From the NCBI RefSeq assembly GCF_016722965.1, contig NZ_JAEQNB010000006.1, positions 124,001 through 188,000 on the forward strand: DNA of 64,000 bases, given 5' to 3'. The translations under genes were made by a program, and so were the position numbers. The notes beneath the pieces are model-generated. The model made no database searches. It saw nothing but the letters and a program-made list of their open reading frames with translations, and was not told the DNA's origin. The stretch is from Tumebacillus amylolyticus. GTDB lineage: Bacteria > Bacillota > Bacilli > Tumebacillales > Tumebacillaceae. Positions 29,936-38,032 of this stretch are shown piece by piece. How positions within the stretch are numbered: the stretch's first letter is position 1; each line of letters begins with the position of its first letter.

Positions 29936-31158
29936 ATGTGCTCGTGCTCAATTGTGGGAGTTCCTCGCTGAAGTACCAGTTGTTCCGCATGCCGGAAGAG
30001 AAGGTGCTCATCCGGGGCGGCATTGAAAAAATCGGCAGCGACGACGCCCAGCACTTCTACAAAGCGGAAGGGCAAGACGGACAGGGAAGCCACGAGGGCA
30101 CATCCACGTCGGAGATTCTCGATCATCGGGAAGCGTTGCGCCAAGTGCTCCACGTCGTCACCCGCGAGTCGGGCGTTTTGCAGAGCGTGAACGAAATTTC
30201 GGCGGTCGGGCATCGCGTCGTCCACGGCGGGGAGCAATTTGCGCTCTCGACGTTTTTGACAGACGAAGTGAAACACGCCATTCGGGACAATGTCGAGCTG
30301 GCACCGTTGCACAACCCTGCGAATTTGCAGGGCATCGAGGCGATGGAGGACGTGTTGCCGGGCGTCAAGCAGGTGGCGGTTTTTGATACGGCGTTTCATC
30401 AATCGATGCCGCCGGAGCATTACCTGTACCCGATTCCTTACGTGCTGTACAAGCGGCACAAAGTCCGACGCTATGGATTTCACGGCACGTCGCACCGCTA
30501 TGTCTCGTCGCGGGTGCCTTTTCTCGTGCATCGCGATCTCATGAATCTCAAAGTGATTTCGTGCCACATCGGCAACGGAGCCAGTGTGACGGCGATTCAG
30601 AACGGGCGCTCCATCGACACGTCCATGGGCATGACCCCGTTGGAAGGTGTGATGATGGGCACGCGGAGCGGGGACATCGACCCGAGCATTCAGGGATATG
30701 TGACGGCCAAGGAAGAGTTGACGCAAGAGGACTTCGCGTCGATGCTCAACAAGCACAGCGGGTTGTTTGGCATCTCGGGCCTGTCGGGCGACATGCGAAA
30801 AATTACGGAGGCCCGTGCCAAGGGAAGTGCGCGCTCGGCACTGGCGTTTGATATGTACGAATACCGCATTCGCAAATACATCGGGGCGTATGTGGCGGCG
30901 ATGAACGGAGTCGATGTGCTGTTGTTCACGGCGGGGGTGGGGGAGAATTCTCCGCTTTTGCGCCGCAAGATTTGCGACCATCTCACGTATCTGGGTCTGG
31001 AAATCGACGTGCAGGCAAACGACACGGGCAAAGGGGAGCGCATCATCTCCACAAGTGCTTCGCGTGTGACGGTGTGCGTGATTCCGACCAATGAAGAGTT
31101 AATGATCGCTCGCGATACGCAACTGCTCGTCTCCGGTCTGGAATCTTGGGGAAAATAA
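29932..31158 (+). CDS. ackA: Acetate kinase
   Basis: 408 residues from the GTG at 29932 overlapping the previous stop; GGGGGGAA lies five bases upstream. ASKHA-fold acetate kinase: VLVLNCGSSSLKYQLF (phosphate 1), GHRVVHGGEQF (substrate Arg/His), VFDTAFHQSMPPEHYLYPIP, RRYGFHGTSHRYVS (catalytic His) and TAGVGENSPLLRR (adenosine site). It makes ATP and acetate from acetyl phosphate. The usual partner pta is not adjacent; coupling with an acyl-CoA dehydrogenase gene is unusual. Butyrate kinase is a less likely alternative. Confidence 0.93.
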   Translation: MNVLVLNCGSSSLKYQLFRMPEEKVLIRGGIEKIGSDDAQHFYKAEGQDGQGSHEGTSTSEILDHREALRQVLHVVTRESGVLQSVNEISAVGHRVVHGGEQFALSTFLTDEVKHAIRDNVELAPLHNPANLQGIEAMEDVLPGVKQVAVFDTAFHQSMPPEHYLYPIPYVLYKRHKVRRYGFHGTSHRYVSSRVPFLVHRDLMNLKVISCHIGNGASVTAIQNGRSIDTSMGMTPLEGVMMGTRSGDIDPSIQGYVTAKEELTQEDFASMLNKHSGLFGISGLSGDMRKITEARAKGSARSALAFDMYEYRIRKYIGAYVAAMNGVDVLLFTAGVGENSPLLRRKICDHLTYLGLEIDVQANDTGKGERIISTSASRVTVCVIPTNEELMIARDTQLLVSGLESWGK

Positions 31159-31205
31159 TGCTATCATAATTATGATTACATAAGAATGATGAAGGGGATA
31201 TTACT

Positions 31206-32504
31206 GTGACGACGAAAGCCACGATTGCAACAATCGGTCAGTATGTTGATCAGGAAGTTCTGATCGAAGGCTGGCTTTGGAATAAGCGCTTCAGCGGGAA
31301 GATCGGCTTCCTGAACCTGCGTGACGGCACCGGCTTCATCCAAGGCGTTATCGCGAAGCAAGACGTTCCGGAAGAGCTGTTCGCCACCGCGAAGGGCCTG
31401 ACCCAAGAAACCTCGATTCGCGTAACCGGCACGGTCCGCGCCGAAGAGCGTGCGGCATCCGGCTACGAGTTGAACGTTACCGGCGTCGAAGTGGTCGCAC
31501 CGACCGTCGACTACCCGATCACCCCCAAGGAGCACGGCGTTGACTTCCTCATGGACAACCGTCACCTGTGGATTCGTTCGCCGCGCCAACGTGCGATCTT
31601 GAAGATTCGCGCCGAGATCATCCGTGCGATGCGCGACTATCTCGACAACAGCGGCTTCACCCAAGTGGACCCGCCGATCCTCACCCCGTCTTCGGCAGAA
31701 GGCACGACCAACCTGTTTGAAATCGAATACGTGAACGGGGAACCGGCGTACCTGTCCCAATCCGGCCAGCTCTATATGGAAGCTGCTGCACTGGCACTGG
31801 GCAAAGTCTACTCGTTCGGCCCGACCTTCCGTGCAGAGAAATCCAAAACCCGCAAGCACATGATCGAGTTCTGGATGATCGAGCCGGAGATGGCGTATGT
31901 CGAGCATGCAGAGAACATGCAAATCCAAGAAGCGTTCGTCAAGCACATCATCAAGTGGGTGCTTGAGCGTTGCCCGCAAGAACTCAAGACCTTGGAGCGT
32001 GACACCGATGCGCTGTGGCGTGTGGTCAACGAGAAGTTCCCGGTGATTACGTACAAAGAAGCCGTTCAAATTCTGCAGGATAAAGGCCATGACTTCCCGT
32101 ACGGCGAAGACTTCGGCGCTCCGCATGAAACCGAGTTGACCAACCACTTTGATCTCCCGGTCTTCGTTGAGAAGTGGCCGGCGGATATCAAGGCATTCTA
32201 CATGCAACCGGACCCGGAAGACCCGTCCGTCGTGCTCGGCGCAGACTTGCTCGCACCGGAAGGCTACGGCGAGATCATCGGCGGTTCGCAGCGTATCCAC
32301 GACTACGACCTGCTGAAGTCCCGCTACGACGAGCACGGGCTCGGCGAGTCCTACAACTGGTACCTCGAACTCCGCCAGTACGGCACCGTGCCGCACTCCG
32401 GCTTCGGGATCGGCCTCGAGCGCACCATCGCGTGGATTTGCGGAATCGACCATGTTCGCGAGACGATCATGATGCCGCGTTTGCTGTACAGACTGTACCC
32501 GTAA
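31206..32504 (+). CDS. asnS: Asparaginyl-tRNA synthetase
   Basis: 432 residues, GTG at 31206 behind AAGGGGATA. Anticodon-binding OB fold at the N terminus ([20 protein letters not shown]) and class II catalytic core: motif 1 [20 protein letters not shown], motif 2 [11 protein letters not shown], motif 3 [15 protein letters not shown]. It charges tRNA-Asn. The leader is under 50 bases, too short for a T-box. In Bacillus dnaD follows directly; here 2 kb with a toxin-like pair intervenes. Confidence 0.97.
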   Translation: MTTKATIATIGQYVDQEVLIEGWLWNKRFSGKIGFLNLRDGTGFIQGVIAKQDVPEELFATAKGLTQETSIRVTGTVRAEERAASGYELNVTGVEVVAPTVDYPITPKEHGVDFLMDNRHLWIRSPRQRAILKIRAEIIRAMRDYLDNSGFTQVDPPILTPSSAEGTTNLFEIEYVNGEPAYLSQSGQLYMEAAALALGKVYSFGPTFRAEKSKTRKHMIEFWMIEPEMAYVEHAENMQIQEAFVKHIIKWVLERCPQELKTLERDTDALWRVVNEKFPVITYKEAVQILQDKGHDFPYGEDFGAPHETELTNHFDLPVFVEKWPADIKAFYMQPDPEDPSVVLGADLLAPEGYGEIIGGSQRIHDYDLLKSRYDEHGLGESYNWYLELRQYGTVPHSGFGIGLERTIAWICGIDHVRETIMMPRLLYRLYP

Positions 32505-32505
32505 T

Positions 32506-32555
32506 TCAAAAAGAAGCCCTGCCCAGATCCTACTGATCTGGCAGGGCTTTTTTTC
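32506..32555 (+). terminator. Terminator after asnS
   Basis: AGCCCTGCC-AGATC pairs with GATCT-GGCAGGGCT, followed by T7. Confidence 0.9.
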
Positions 32556-32572
32556 AGAAAGAGGTGAAGGAG

Positions 32573-33904
32573 ATGGAATCTACCTGGAAGAGCAAGTCGC
32601 CTGCACTCCAGAAAGCCGCAAACCAACCGAACAAGACTCTTCCCGCCAAACAGCACCAACTCCTGCAATTGCAACAAGCATACGGCAACCGCGCCGTCAT
32701 GCAATGGCTGAAACAGGGGAAAAAGGGCACCGTTGCACAAGGTTCCTTTGAGCATGTCAACAACGCCGGGAAAAATGATGAGAGTTTTTCGTTCTACGCA
32801 GAGTGGGACGAAGAATACGAAAAAGTGAACGGCCATTCTGTTTCGAAAACACCGGGGTATGTGAAACTATTTGACACCAAAGTGATCACGTTTCATGTGA
32901 ATGTAGAGGATACGAGCGAACAGTATCTGAAAAAAGTGCGCGAGTTTATGCTGGCCGTACGAGATGGGCTTTTGGAACAACCGTATGAGGCGGTCATCGG
33001 TCATTTTCCGGAATTGATCTTGACGAGAACGGCGAGCAGTGTGATTGCGACCACCGAAGAGGGACCAACCGTTCGATTGAATGAGTTGCAAACGGACCCC
33101 GAGGATCAGAAGTTAAGTGGAGCACGCAAAGCGAAATTGGCCACGTTGGTACCGGACGCCAAGAGTAAGTTGACGGCTCTCGTAGGCAGTTTAGAGACCC
33201 TGATGAAAGCTCGAACCATAGAAAATGCCGGCACGACCGTCCTCTATAATGCACTCAAACGAATCATCAAAATGGAGGACAAAAATGCAGACGCGGCGCT
33301 CGGAATTCTGCATTCCATTTTGTCGCTCATGTTAGGCCGTCTCAATCAACCAACTCTCGAGGTCTCGACGATGAATCGAAGTGAGCGAATGACGGAGCCC
33401 ACCACGCTCGGCAAGTCGGGTCCCAAATCAATTCGAGACAATTGGGAATTGGAGGGGAGCAAATTTGAACCTTGGTTGAAATGGTTAACGGAAAATCGAG
33501 ATTTCGGAGGGGACATCCGACTTCGTATGGAAGCTGCACAATTGGAAGAAAGTCAGTCGAGCAACCTGTTGCACACGTTCATTCATGAACTCAGCCACGC
33601 GACCGCTTCGACACGGGACTTTGCATATGAGAGCGAAGTTGGGTATTTTCACCTCGACTGGCTTGAGAACTTAGGAAATGCAGATACGATCGCCAATGTC
33701 GTGAAAAGCATCTCCGCAGTGGATTCCGAAACGTATTTTAAGACGGAGGACCCCTTCCTGCTAGATTCTGAAAACCCGGAATTACAAAAAAAACTCGCCC
33801 TGTTTTTTGAGCAGTCAGCTAAAAAAGAGAGCACATCGCAAGAGATGGTCGAGCCAACGGATGCTGGAGAAGAAGTAGAAGAAATTGATTTTGACAGTAT
33901 CTAA
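32573..33904 (+). CDS. Putative zincin toxin (aspzincin-like) with N-terminal YGNRAV delivery motif
   Basis: 443 residues, ATG at 32573, six bases after GAGGTG. There is no signal peptide. Residues ~1-60 look disordered and carry QLLQLQQAYGNRAVMQWLK (~30-48), the L-Q--GN-AV motif found at the N terminus of DUF4157-type and eCIS-associated effectors. A long helical middle follows. Near the C terminus FIHELSHATASTRDFAY supplies HExxH (338-342) and, seven residues on, Asp349 before F-A-Y, the zinc pattern of aspzincins (M35/Lys-specific metalloendopeptidase type). The last ~25 residues are acidic. It abuts a probable immunity gene. Toxin function and delivery route are inference. Confidence 0.65.
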   Translation: MESTWKSKSPALQKAANQPNKTLPAKQHQLLQLQQAYGNRAVMQWLKQGKKGTVAQGSFEHVNNAGKNDESFSFYAEWDEEYEKVNGHSVSKTPGYVKLFDTKVITFHVNVEDTSEQYLKKVREFMLAVRDGLLEQPYEAVIGHFPELILTRTASSVIATTEEGPTVRLNELQTDPEDQKLSGARKAKLATLVPDAKSKLTALVGSLETLMKARTIENAGTTVLYNALKRIIKMEDKNADAALGILHSILSLMLGRLNQPTLEVSTMNRSERMTEPTTLGKSGPKSIRDNWELEGSKFEPWLKWLTENRDFGGDIRLRMEAAQLEESQSSNLLHTFIHELSHATASTRDFAYESEVGYFHLDWLENLGNADTIANVVKSISAVDSETYFKTEDPFLLDSENPELQKKLALFFEQSAKKESTSQEMVEPTDAGEEVEEIDFDSI

Positions 33905-34498
33905 ATGAAGGAATTCATCGAGAAATTCAAAAAAGCGACGTTCGAGAACGACGTGTACCTCGTGCCTGCGAAAATACTTGAAGAGCAAGATTCCTTGCTG
34001 ATCCACTTTCAAGTGTTCCTAGTAGATACTACCGATCTCGTACAAGAGTGGAAGGTAACCTGTTCTGAAACAATCGACTATCAGCATAATTTCGAGTATA
34101 TAGAAGACCTCAACGTCTACCAAGATCATGTCTTGTTATGGAAAGCGAATCAGGAGCAAGCTCAATTGTTTTTCAAAGGCACCCCTCAAAATACGAACGA
34201 GCTGGTAGGGGAGCTCTACATCAAGCATCAGGAAGTCACCCAGGGGTGGATTCCATTTGGGACTTTTCTAAACGGGCCCTTGGAATGGCTGATCAAGGGA
34301 GGAGACGGATTGCTGGCGAGCGGGCCTCTTCCTTTGTTGCAAGTCTATCAAACGGTGTTGAACTCCTTCGGTATTTCAACGTCTCTTCTCTCCAAAGGGA
34401 AGACTCACCAACCCTATCAGGTACTGGTTTTCGCTACCTCCTACGTGGTGGCGAAGGAGTTTCAGTTTGAGATGATGGCAATAGACAAAAGAAACTAG
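33905..34498 (+). CDS. Putative immunity protein for the zincin toxin
   Basis: 197 residues. The ATG at 33905 follows the toxin stop with no gap and no good ribosome-binding site, so it is probably translated by coupling. It is a soluble, acidic protein without signal peptide or membrane segment, with SETIDYQHNFEYIEDLNVYQ (~57-76) and GWIPFGTFLNGPLEWLIKGG (~117-136). No known family. Its position directly behind a toxin-like gene, size, acidity and lack of other motif are what suggests immunity. A chaperone or loading adaptor is the main alternative. Confidence 0.5.
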   Translation: MKEFIEKFKKATFENDVYLVPAKILEEQDSLLIHFQVFLVDTTDLVQEWKVTCSETIDYQHNFEYIEDLNVYQDHVLLWKANQEQAQLFFKGTPQNTNELVGELYIKHQEVTQGWIPFGTFLNGPLEWLIKGGDGLLASGPLPLLQVYQTVLNSFGISTSLLSKGKTHQPYQVLVFATSYVVAKEFQFEMMAIDKRN

Positions 34499-34560
34499 TA
34501 GATACCCCACCTCCACTTACGGTATACTTAGTCAGTTAAGAGAAACGGGGGGAAGTACGG

Positions 34561-35322
34561 ATGACTCAGAGACAAGATGATGCGACGACGGTTCTCCTGA
34601 CATCCGGGTTTTTGGCTGTACCGAGCTTGTTGTTGAAGTTCTACAAGCAACTGGGCTTGGCGGACGAAGAGATGATGCTGGTGCTGCACTTGTTGCAATT
34701 CCGACAAGAGGGTGTGGAGTTCCCGACTCCGGATCAGATCGGGGAGCGCATGATGCTGCACGGAGACTTTCTCCTGTCCACGCTGGGTACCCTGCAACGC
34801 GCAGGTTTCCTTGAAATCGGCGAAGAGCAGATCGACCTGCGCCCGCTGTACCGCAAACTGGCGGAATTCATTCAGCCAAAACCCAAACCGGCAGCGTCCT
34901 CTCTGGACCTGTTGGAGAAAAAAGAACAGAACCTCTTCTCCGTCTTCGAGCAGGAGTTTGGACGCCCGCTGTCTCCGCTCGAATGCGAGATGATTATCAA
35001 ATGGGTCGACGACGACCGATACCGCGAAGACCTCGTGCGCGAAGCTCTCCGCGAGGCCGTCCTGTCCGGCAAATTCAACTTCAAATACATTGACCGCATT
35101 CTGTTTGAATGGCAGAAAATCAACATCCGCACCCTGCAGGAACTCAACGTTCACCGAGAACAGTTCCGCAACCGCATGCCCGGCAGCCGCCAACGGCAAG
35201 CTCAAACGAGCCGCCAGCAGACCGCGCCGCAACCGCAGCGCCAGCCTCAAGGCCAAGCTCCGGAAGCGGACGGGCAGGAGAACAAATACGACGCGTTCTA
35301 CCGCATGTACGGACGCGAGTAA
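34561..35322 (+). CDS. dnaD: DnaD-family primosomal protein
   Basis: 253 residues, ATG at 34561 behind GGGGGGAAG. N-terminal winged-helix domain (~15-105) beginning LTSGFLAVPSLLLKFYKQLG; C-terminal DnaD/DnaB2 domain (~125-200) with LFSVFEQEFGRPLSPLECEM, IIKWVDDDRYREDLVREALR and the YIDRILFEW motif. A Gln/Arg-rich linker and an acidic end (YDAFYRMYGRE) complete it. It acts with DnaB and DnaI in helicase loading at oriC and restart sites. It keeps its Bacillus position downstream of asnS, interrupted by the toxin pair. Confidence 0.92.
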   Translation: MTQRQDDATTVLLTSGFLAVPSLLLKFYKQLGLADEEMMLVLHLLQFRQEGVEFPTPDQIGERMMLHGDFLLSTLGTLQRAGFLEIGEEQIDLRPLYRKLAEFIQPKPKPAASSLDLLEKKEQNLFSVFEQEFGRPLSPLECEMIIKWVDDDRYREDLVREALREAVLSGKFNFKYIDRILFEWQKINIRTLQELNVHREQFRNRMPGSRQRQAQTSRQQTAPQPQRQPQGQAPEADGQENKYDAFYRMYGRE

Positions 35323-35331
35323 GCCCCAGAC

Positions 35332-35376
35332 CAAAAAAGGCCCGAGTCCGCGATGGCGGCTTCGGGCCTTTTTTTC
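35332..35376. terminator. Bidirectional terminator between dnaD and a convergent small gene
   Basis: AAAAAGGCCCGA-CCGC pairs with GCGG-TCGGGCCTTTTT. The right end reaches the stop of the convergent gene. Confidence 0.9.
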
Positions 35377-35602
35377 ACTCTTGAGCGGGGAGGACTTCCA
35401 CTTCCGGGGTCGTCGGTCGCGCTTGCTTCCCTTGACGATCTCCCGTGAACACCCAAATCGTCTTGCGCAGGATGAAACGACTGCTGCGATACGTGTAGCG
35501 GGCGATCTTCAACACGGGGCGGAAGATCCGAAACGATGCGATCACCGTCACCCGACGCCTTGGAAGCGGGCGTTTGAGGTCTTCCATGAGTACGAGGGAC
35601 AT
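35375..35602 (-). CDS. Small basic protein, unknown
   Basis: 75 residues from the ATG at 35602, eight bases after AGGAGGTGG. Rich in Arg and aromatic residues: RPLPRRRVTVIASFRIFRPV, ARYTYRSSRFILRKTIWVF, with an acidic last few residues (TTPEVEVLPAQE). It has no clear membrane helix despite hydrophobic patches; it could be an amphipathic or nucleic-acid-associated protein. No family recognised. It converges on dnaD and shares its terminator. Confidence 0.55.
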   Translation of the reverse strand: MSLVLMEDLKRPLPRRRVTVIASFRIFRPVLKIARYTYRSSRFILRKTIWVFTGDRQGKQARPTTPEVEVLPAQE

Positions 35603-35758
35603 AGATGAGACCACCTCCTGAAGCCTTGGATGATCTACCTTACGCCCTGCGCGGCTTGCCCTATGCCCATTTTTCGACAACGCTGAGAAGGAAATGCGAA
35701 TCAAAATGTCGAAAGGATTTAAATTGAACTTATGATCTAGATAAAAGGGTGGTACAAC

Positions 35759-36100
35759 ATGATTCTCATCTGGAGCGGCTTCGGCTTTTTGGTGCCGTTG
35801 CTTCCGTTTGGACTGGCCTTGCTGACGAACCTCTTGGTCGACAGCATTCTCGGTCCGCACTACTTTGACGAACACGCGTGGCCGCTGGCGTTTGCCTTGT
35901 GGGTCGCGGCAGGATTGCTCTGGACGATCGGGAAGTATCTCGACAAAAAGCACCCGGGCCGGGTGCTGATCGACCCGGAGACCGGCCAACAGTTCCACTT
36001 CAAACGCAATCATTCGTTTTTCTGGTTGAAGTTGCAGATCTGGGCGCCGGTGATCGCCGTTGCGGCGATCGTGACGCTGTTTCTGCACAGAGGAGTCTAA
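35759..36100 (+). CDS. Small multi-pass membrane protein
   Basis: 113 residues, ATG at 35759 with AAGGGTGG eight bases upstream. Three likely membrane helices: ~3-27, ~43-57 (WPLAFALWVAAGLLWTIGKY) and ~90-108 (LQIWAPVIAVAAIVTLFL). A cytosolic loop after helix 2 has HPGRVLIDPETGQQFHFKR, a conserved-looking segment of small integral membrane proteins of unknown role. Own terminator; monocistronic. Confidence 0.65.
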   Translation: MILIWSGFGFLVPLLPFGLALLTNLLVDSILGPHYFDEHAWPLAFALWVAAGLLWTIGKYLDKKHPGRVLIDPETGQQFHFKRNHSFFWLKLQIWAPVIAVAAIVTLFLHRGV

Positions 36101-36102
36101 TG

Positions 36103-36138
36103 AAAAAGCCGCCCGCACCTGTCCGGGCGGCTTTTTTG
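36103..36138 (+). terminator. Terminator after the small membrane protein
   Basis: AAAAAGCCGCCCG pairs with CGGGCGGCTTTTTT. Confidence 0.92.
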
Positions 36139-36287
36139 TCATCTGCTCCTGTCGAAAACCTAGCAAAAATAGCGAAAGATTCTGGGCTTGCTCACCTACA
36201 TACCCCCCTCTTGGTTTGCGTAGTCTCTAACGTCGGCAGTTTACAGAGCGTATACAAAATTTTCAAGCTGTTGAGGCGCAGACTCGT

Positions 36288-36293
36288 TATAAT
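36288..36293 (+). promoter_or_regulatory. -10 element upstream of the 62-residue protein
   Basis: A perfect TATAAT, 20 bases before the ATG at 36313 with the ribosome-binding site between. The -35 is poor. The 175-base region upstream (36139-36287) shows no conserved RNA structure I recognise. Confidence 0.45.
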
Positions 36294-36312
36294 ACAAGGG
36301 GAGGGATTCAAC

Positions 36313-36501
36313 ATGAACCGTCAGTCGGCAGAGCTTTTGAACTACGACAAAGCGTGGGAAGTGAGCATGCCTCTTCCGAAGTTGAACCAAGCGAAGCAAT
36401 ACAAACGCATCCTCCGGGCCCTCGGGCACGAAAGCGCCGAGCCGGAGGAGGTGCAAGACGGATGGATCGTGCGTTGGCGTCCGAAAAGACGTCGGGCGTA
36501 A
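36313..36501 (+). CDS. Small basic protein, unknown
   Basis: 62 residues, ATG at 36313 behind GGGGAGGG. Sequence MNRQSAELLNYDKAWEVSMP, a helical PKLNQAKQYKRILRALGHE segment and a basic C terminus WRPKRRRA. No family recognised; the composition suggests a small soluble, perhaps nucleic-acid-binding, protein. It lies 70 bases upstream of the stalk-domain phosphoesterase with no terminator between, so cotranscription is likely. Confidence 0.55.
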   Translation: MNRQSAELLNYDKAWEVSMPLPKLNQAKQYKRILRALGHESAEPEEVQDGWIVRWRPKRRRA

Positions 36502-36571
36502 CAGCGTTCACATAGGGAGCTTCATCCAAGGAATACTATCCCAAGACCAACGGAGAGGAGAGCGGGAAGAG

Positions 36572-37894
36572 ATGAAAAAATTCGCTGCGGCGATTGTGCT
36601 CACGGGCGCGTTCTTGTGGTTCGCGCCCGATGCGGAGCCTGCTCATGCCGAACTGCCGTTGCAGGTGGTCTTCAACGGGCAGCATGTGCAATTCGACGCA
36701 CAGCCGGAGATCGTCAACGACCGAACCATGGTTCCGATCCGCGCCATCGCCGAGTCGATGGGCGCCAAAGTTTCGCTTTCAGGAACGAACTTTTTTACCG
36801 TGGAAAAAGGGGACAAGCGCGTCCGCCTCACCTTCGATTCACCCGTTGCCTACGTCAACGGCAGCCGAGTCACGTTGCCGGTTCCCGCTTATGTAAAAAA
36901 CAACCGCACCTACGTTCCGGTGCGCTTCATCGGAGAGACGTTTCAAGCGTCCGTCGGTTTCGTGCCGCCAACCAACACCGTTGAGATTCGCACGGCGGCC
37001 GATGACCGCACGTTGCGCTTTCCCGTGATCAGCGACGTGCATGTGCAGGCGTCTGATCCTCGCTCGCAAACCAAGTTGAAAGCCACGCTCCAAGACCTCT
37101 ACGACATCGACCCTGCGGCCGACGCGCTGGTCCTCAACGGAGACTTGGGCAACGGCAAACAGGCGGACTACAACACCTTGCGGACGCTTCTGGCGGGCAA
37201 CCCGCATCCGACGACTCTGCTGTATAACATCGGCAATCATGAATTCTACAATGCATGGTACGACCGCAACGGTACATACGCACCCAAGACGTTCCCCAAC
37301 GGAGAGACGGAATTCATGGCGATCAACCGCTATCTGCAACTGACCGGGGAATCGAAGGTCTATTATGACCGCTGGATCAAGGGCTATCATTTCCTGTTCC
37401 TCGGCGCGGAGAAGTCCCGCCAGTCGGACATGAGCATCGGCGACGATGCGTGGCTGTCGCAAGAGCAACTGAATTGGTTGAAACAAAAATTGGCGGAGAA
37501 CCGTCAGTCGGACAAGCCTGTGTTTGTGTTCTTGCACCAACCGTTGACGAACACCGTATCGGGCTCCTGGTGGCAGAACGGAACCGACCGCGGGGTGGTG
37601 CAAGCGGAGTCGTTAAAATCGATTCTCGCGGGATATCCGGAAGTCATCTTGTTCAGCGGGCATACGCATGCACAGTTGAACTTGCCGCGAACGATGGTGC
37701 GCGAGAGTTTCACGATGTTCAATTCCTCCGCCGAAATCGGACCGGAAGCGGCGGGTGGCGCACCGGTGCTCGCTGACAGTTCAGAAGGGCTGTACGTTGA
37801 AGTCCATTCGGACAAAGTGATCGTGCGAGGTCGCGACTTCTCGAAAAAAACCTGGGTGCCGCAAGCCCAGTTTACCGTGCCGCTCAAAAAGTAG
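36572..37894 (+). CDS. Secreted stalk-domain metallophosphoesterase
   Basis: 440 residues, ATG at 36572. Signal peptide to about residue 26 (EPAHA). Residues ~30-140 form a copper-amine-oxidase-N/stalk domain (MVPIRAIAESMGAKVSLSG; YVPVRFIGETFQASVGFVPP). The rest is a calcineurin-like phosphoesterase: FPVISDVHVQ (D-H), LVLNGDLGNG (GD), IGNHEFYN (GNHE), FVFLHQPL and ILFSGHTHAQL (GHTH), the complete dinuclear metal set. It would act on a phosphoester or nucleotide at the cell surface; the substrate is not evident. The next gene is another stalk-domain enzyme. Confidence 0.88.
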   Translation: MKKFAAAIVLTGAFLWFAPDAEPAHAELPLQVVFNGQHVQFDAQPEIVNDRTMVPIRAIAESMGAKVSLSGTNFFTVEKGDKRVRLTFDSPVAYVNGSRVTLPVPAYVKNNRTYVPVRFIGETFQASVGFVPPTNTVEIRTAADDRTLRFPVISDVHVQASDPRSQTKLKATLQDLYDIDPAADALVLNGDLGNGKQADYNTLRTLLAGNPHPTTLLYNIGNHEFYNAWYDRNGTYAPKTFPNGETEFMAINRYLQLTGESKVYYDRWIKGYHFLFLGAEKSRQSDMSIGDDAWLSQEQLNWLKQKLAENRQSDKPVFVFLHQPLTNTVSGSWWQNGTDRGVVQAESLKSILAGYPEVILFSGHTHAQLNLPRTMVRESFTMFNSSAEIGPEAAGGAPVLADSSEGLYVEVHSDKVIVRGRDFSKKTWVPQAQFTVPLKK

Positions 37895-37911
37895 GTTTAT
37901 TTGAACTTCTA

Positions 37912-37946
37912 CAATCTCCCTGTATGACAGGGAGATTTCTTTTTTG
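37912..37946 (+). terminator. Terminator after the phosphoesterase gene
   Basis: AATCTCCCTGT-ATG-ACAGGGAGATT followed by CT6. Confidence 0.92.
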
Positions 37947-38032
37947 AAAAAAGGGAGGAGATTGTCAATTGAGGGCGAATTTTGTCTACTGTGCTCATTT
38001 ATGAGAGAGAACTGCATGCGGAGGAGACAGCT

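Noticed and set aside
31159-31205. T-box leader before asnS
   Set aside because: Only 47 bases separate the genes and no T-box sequence or terminator occurs there.
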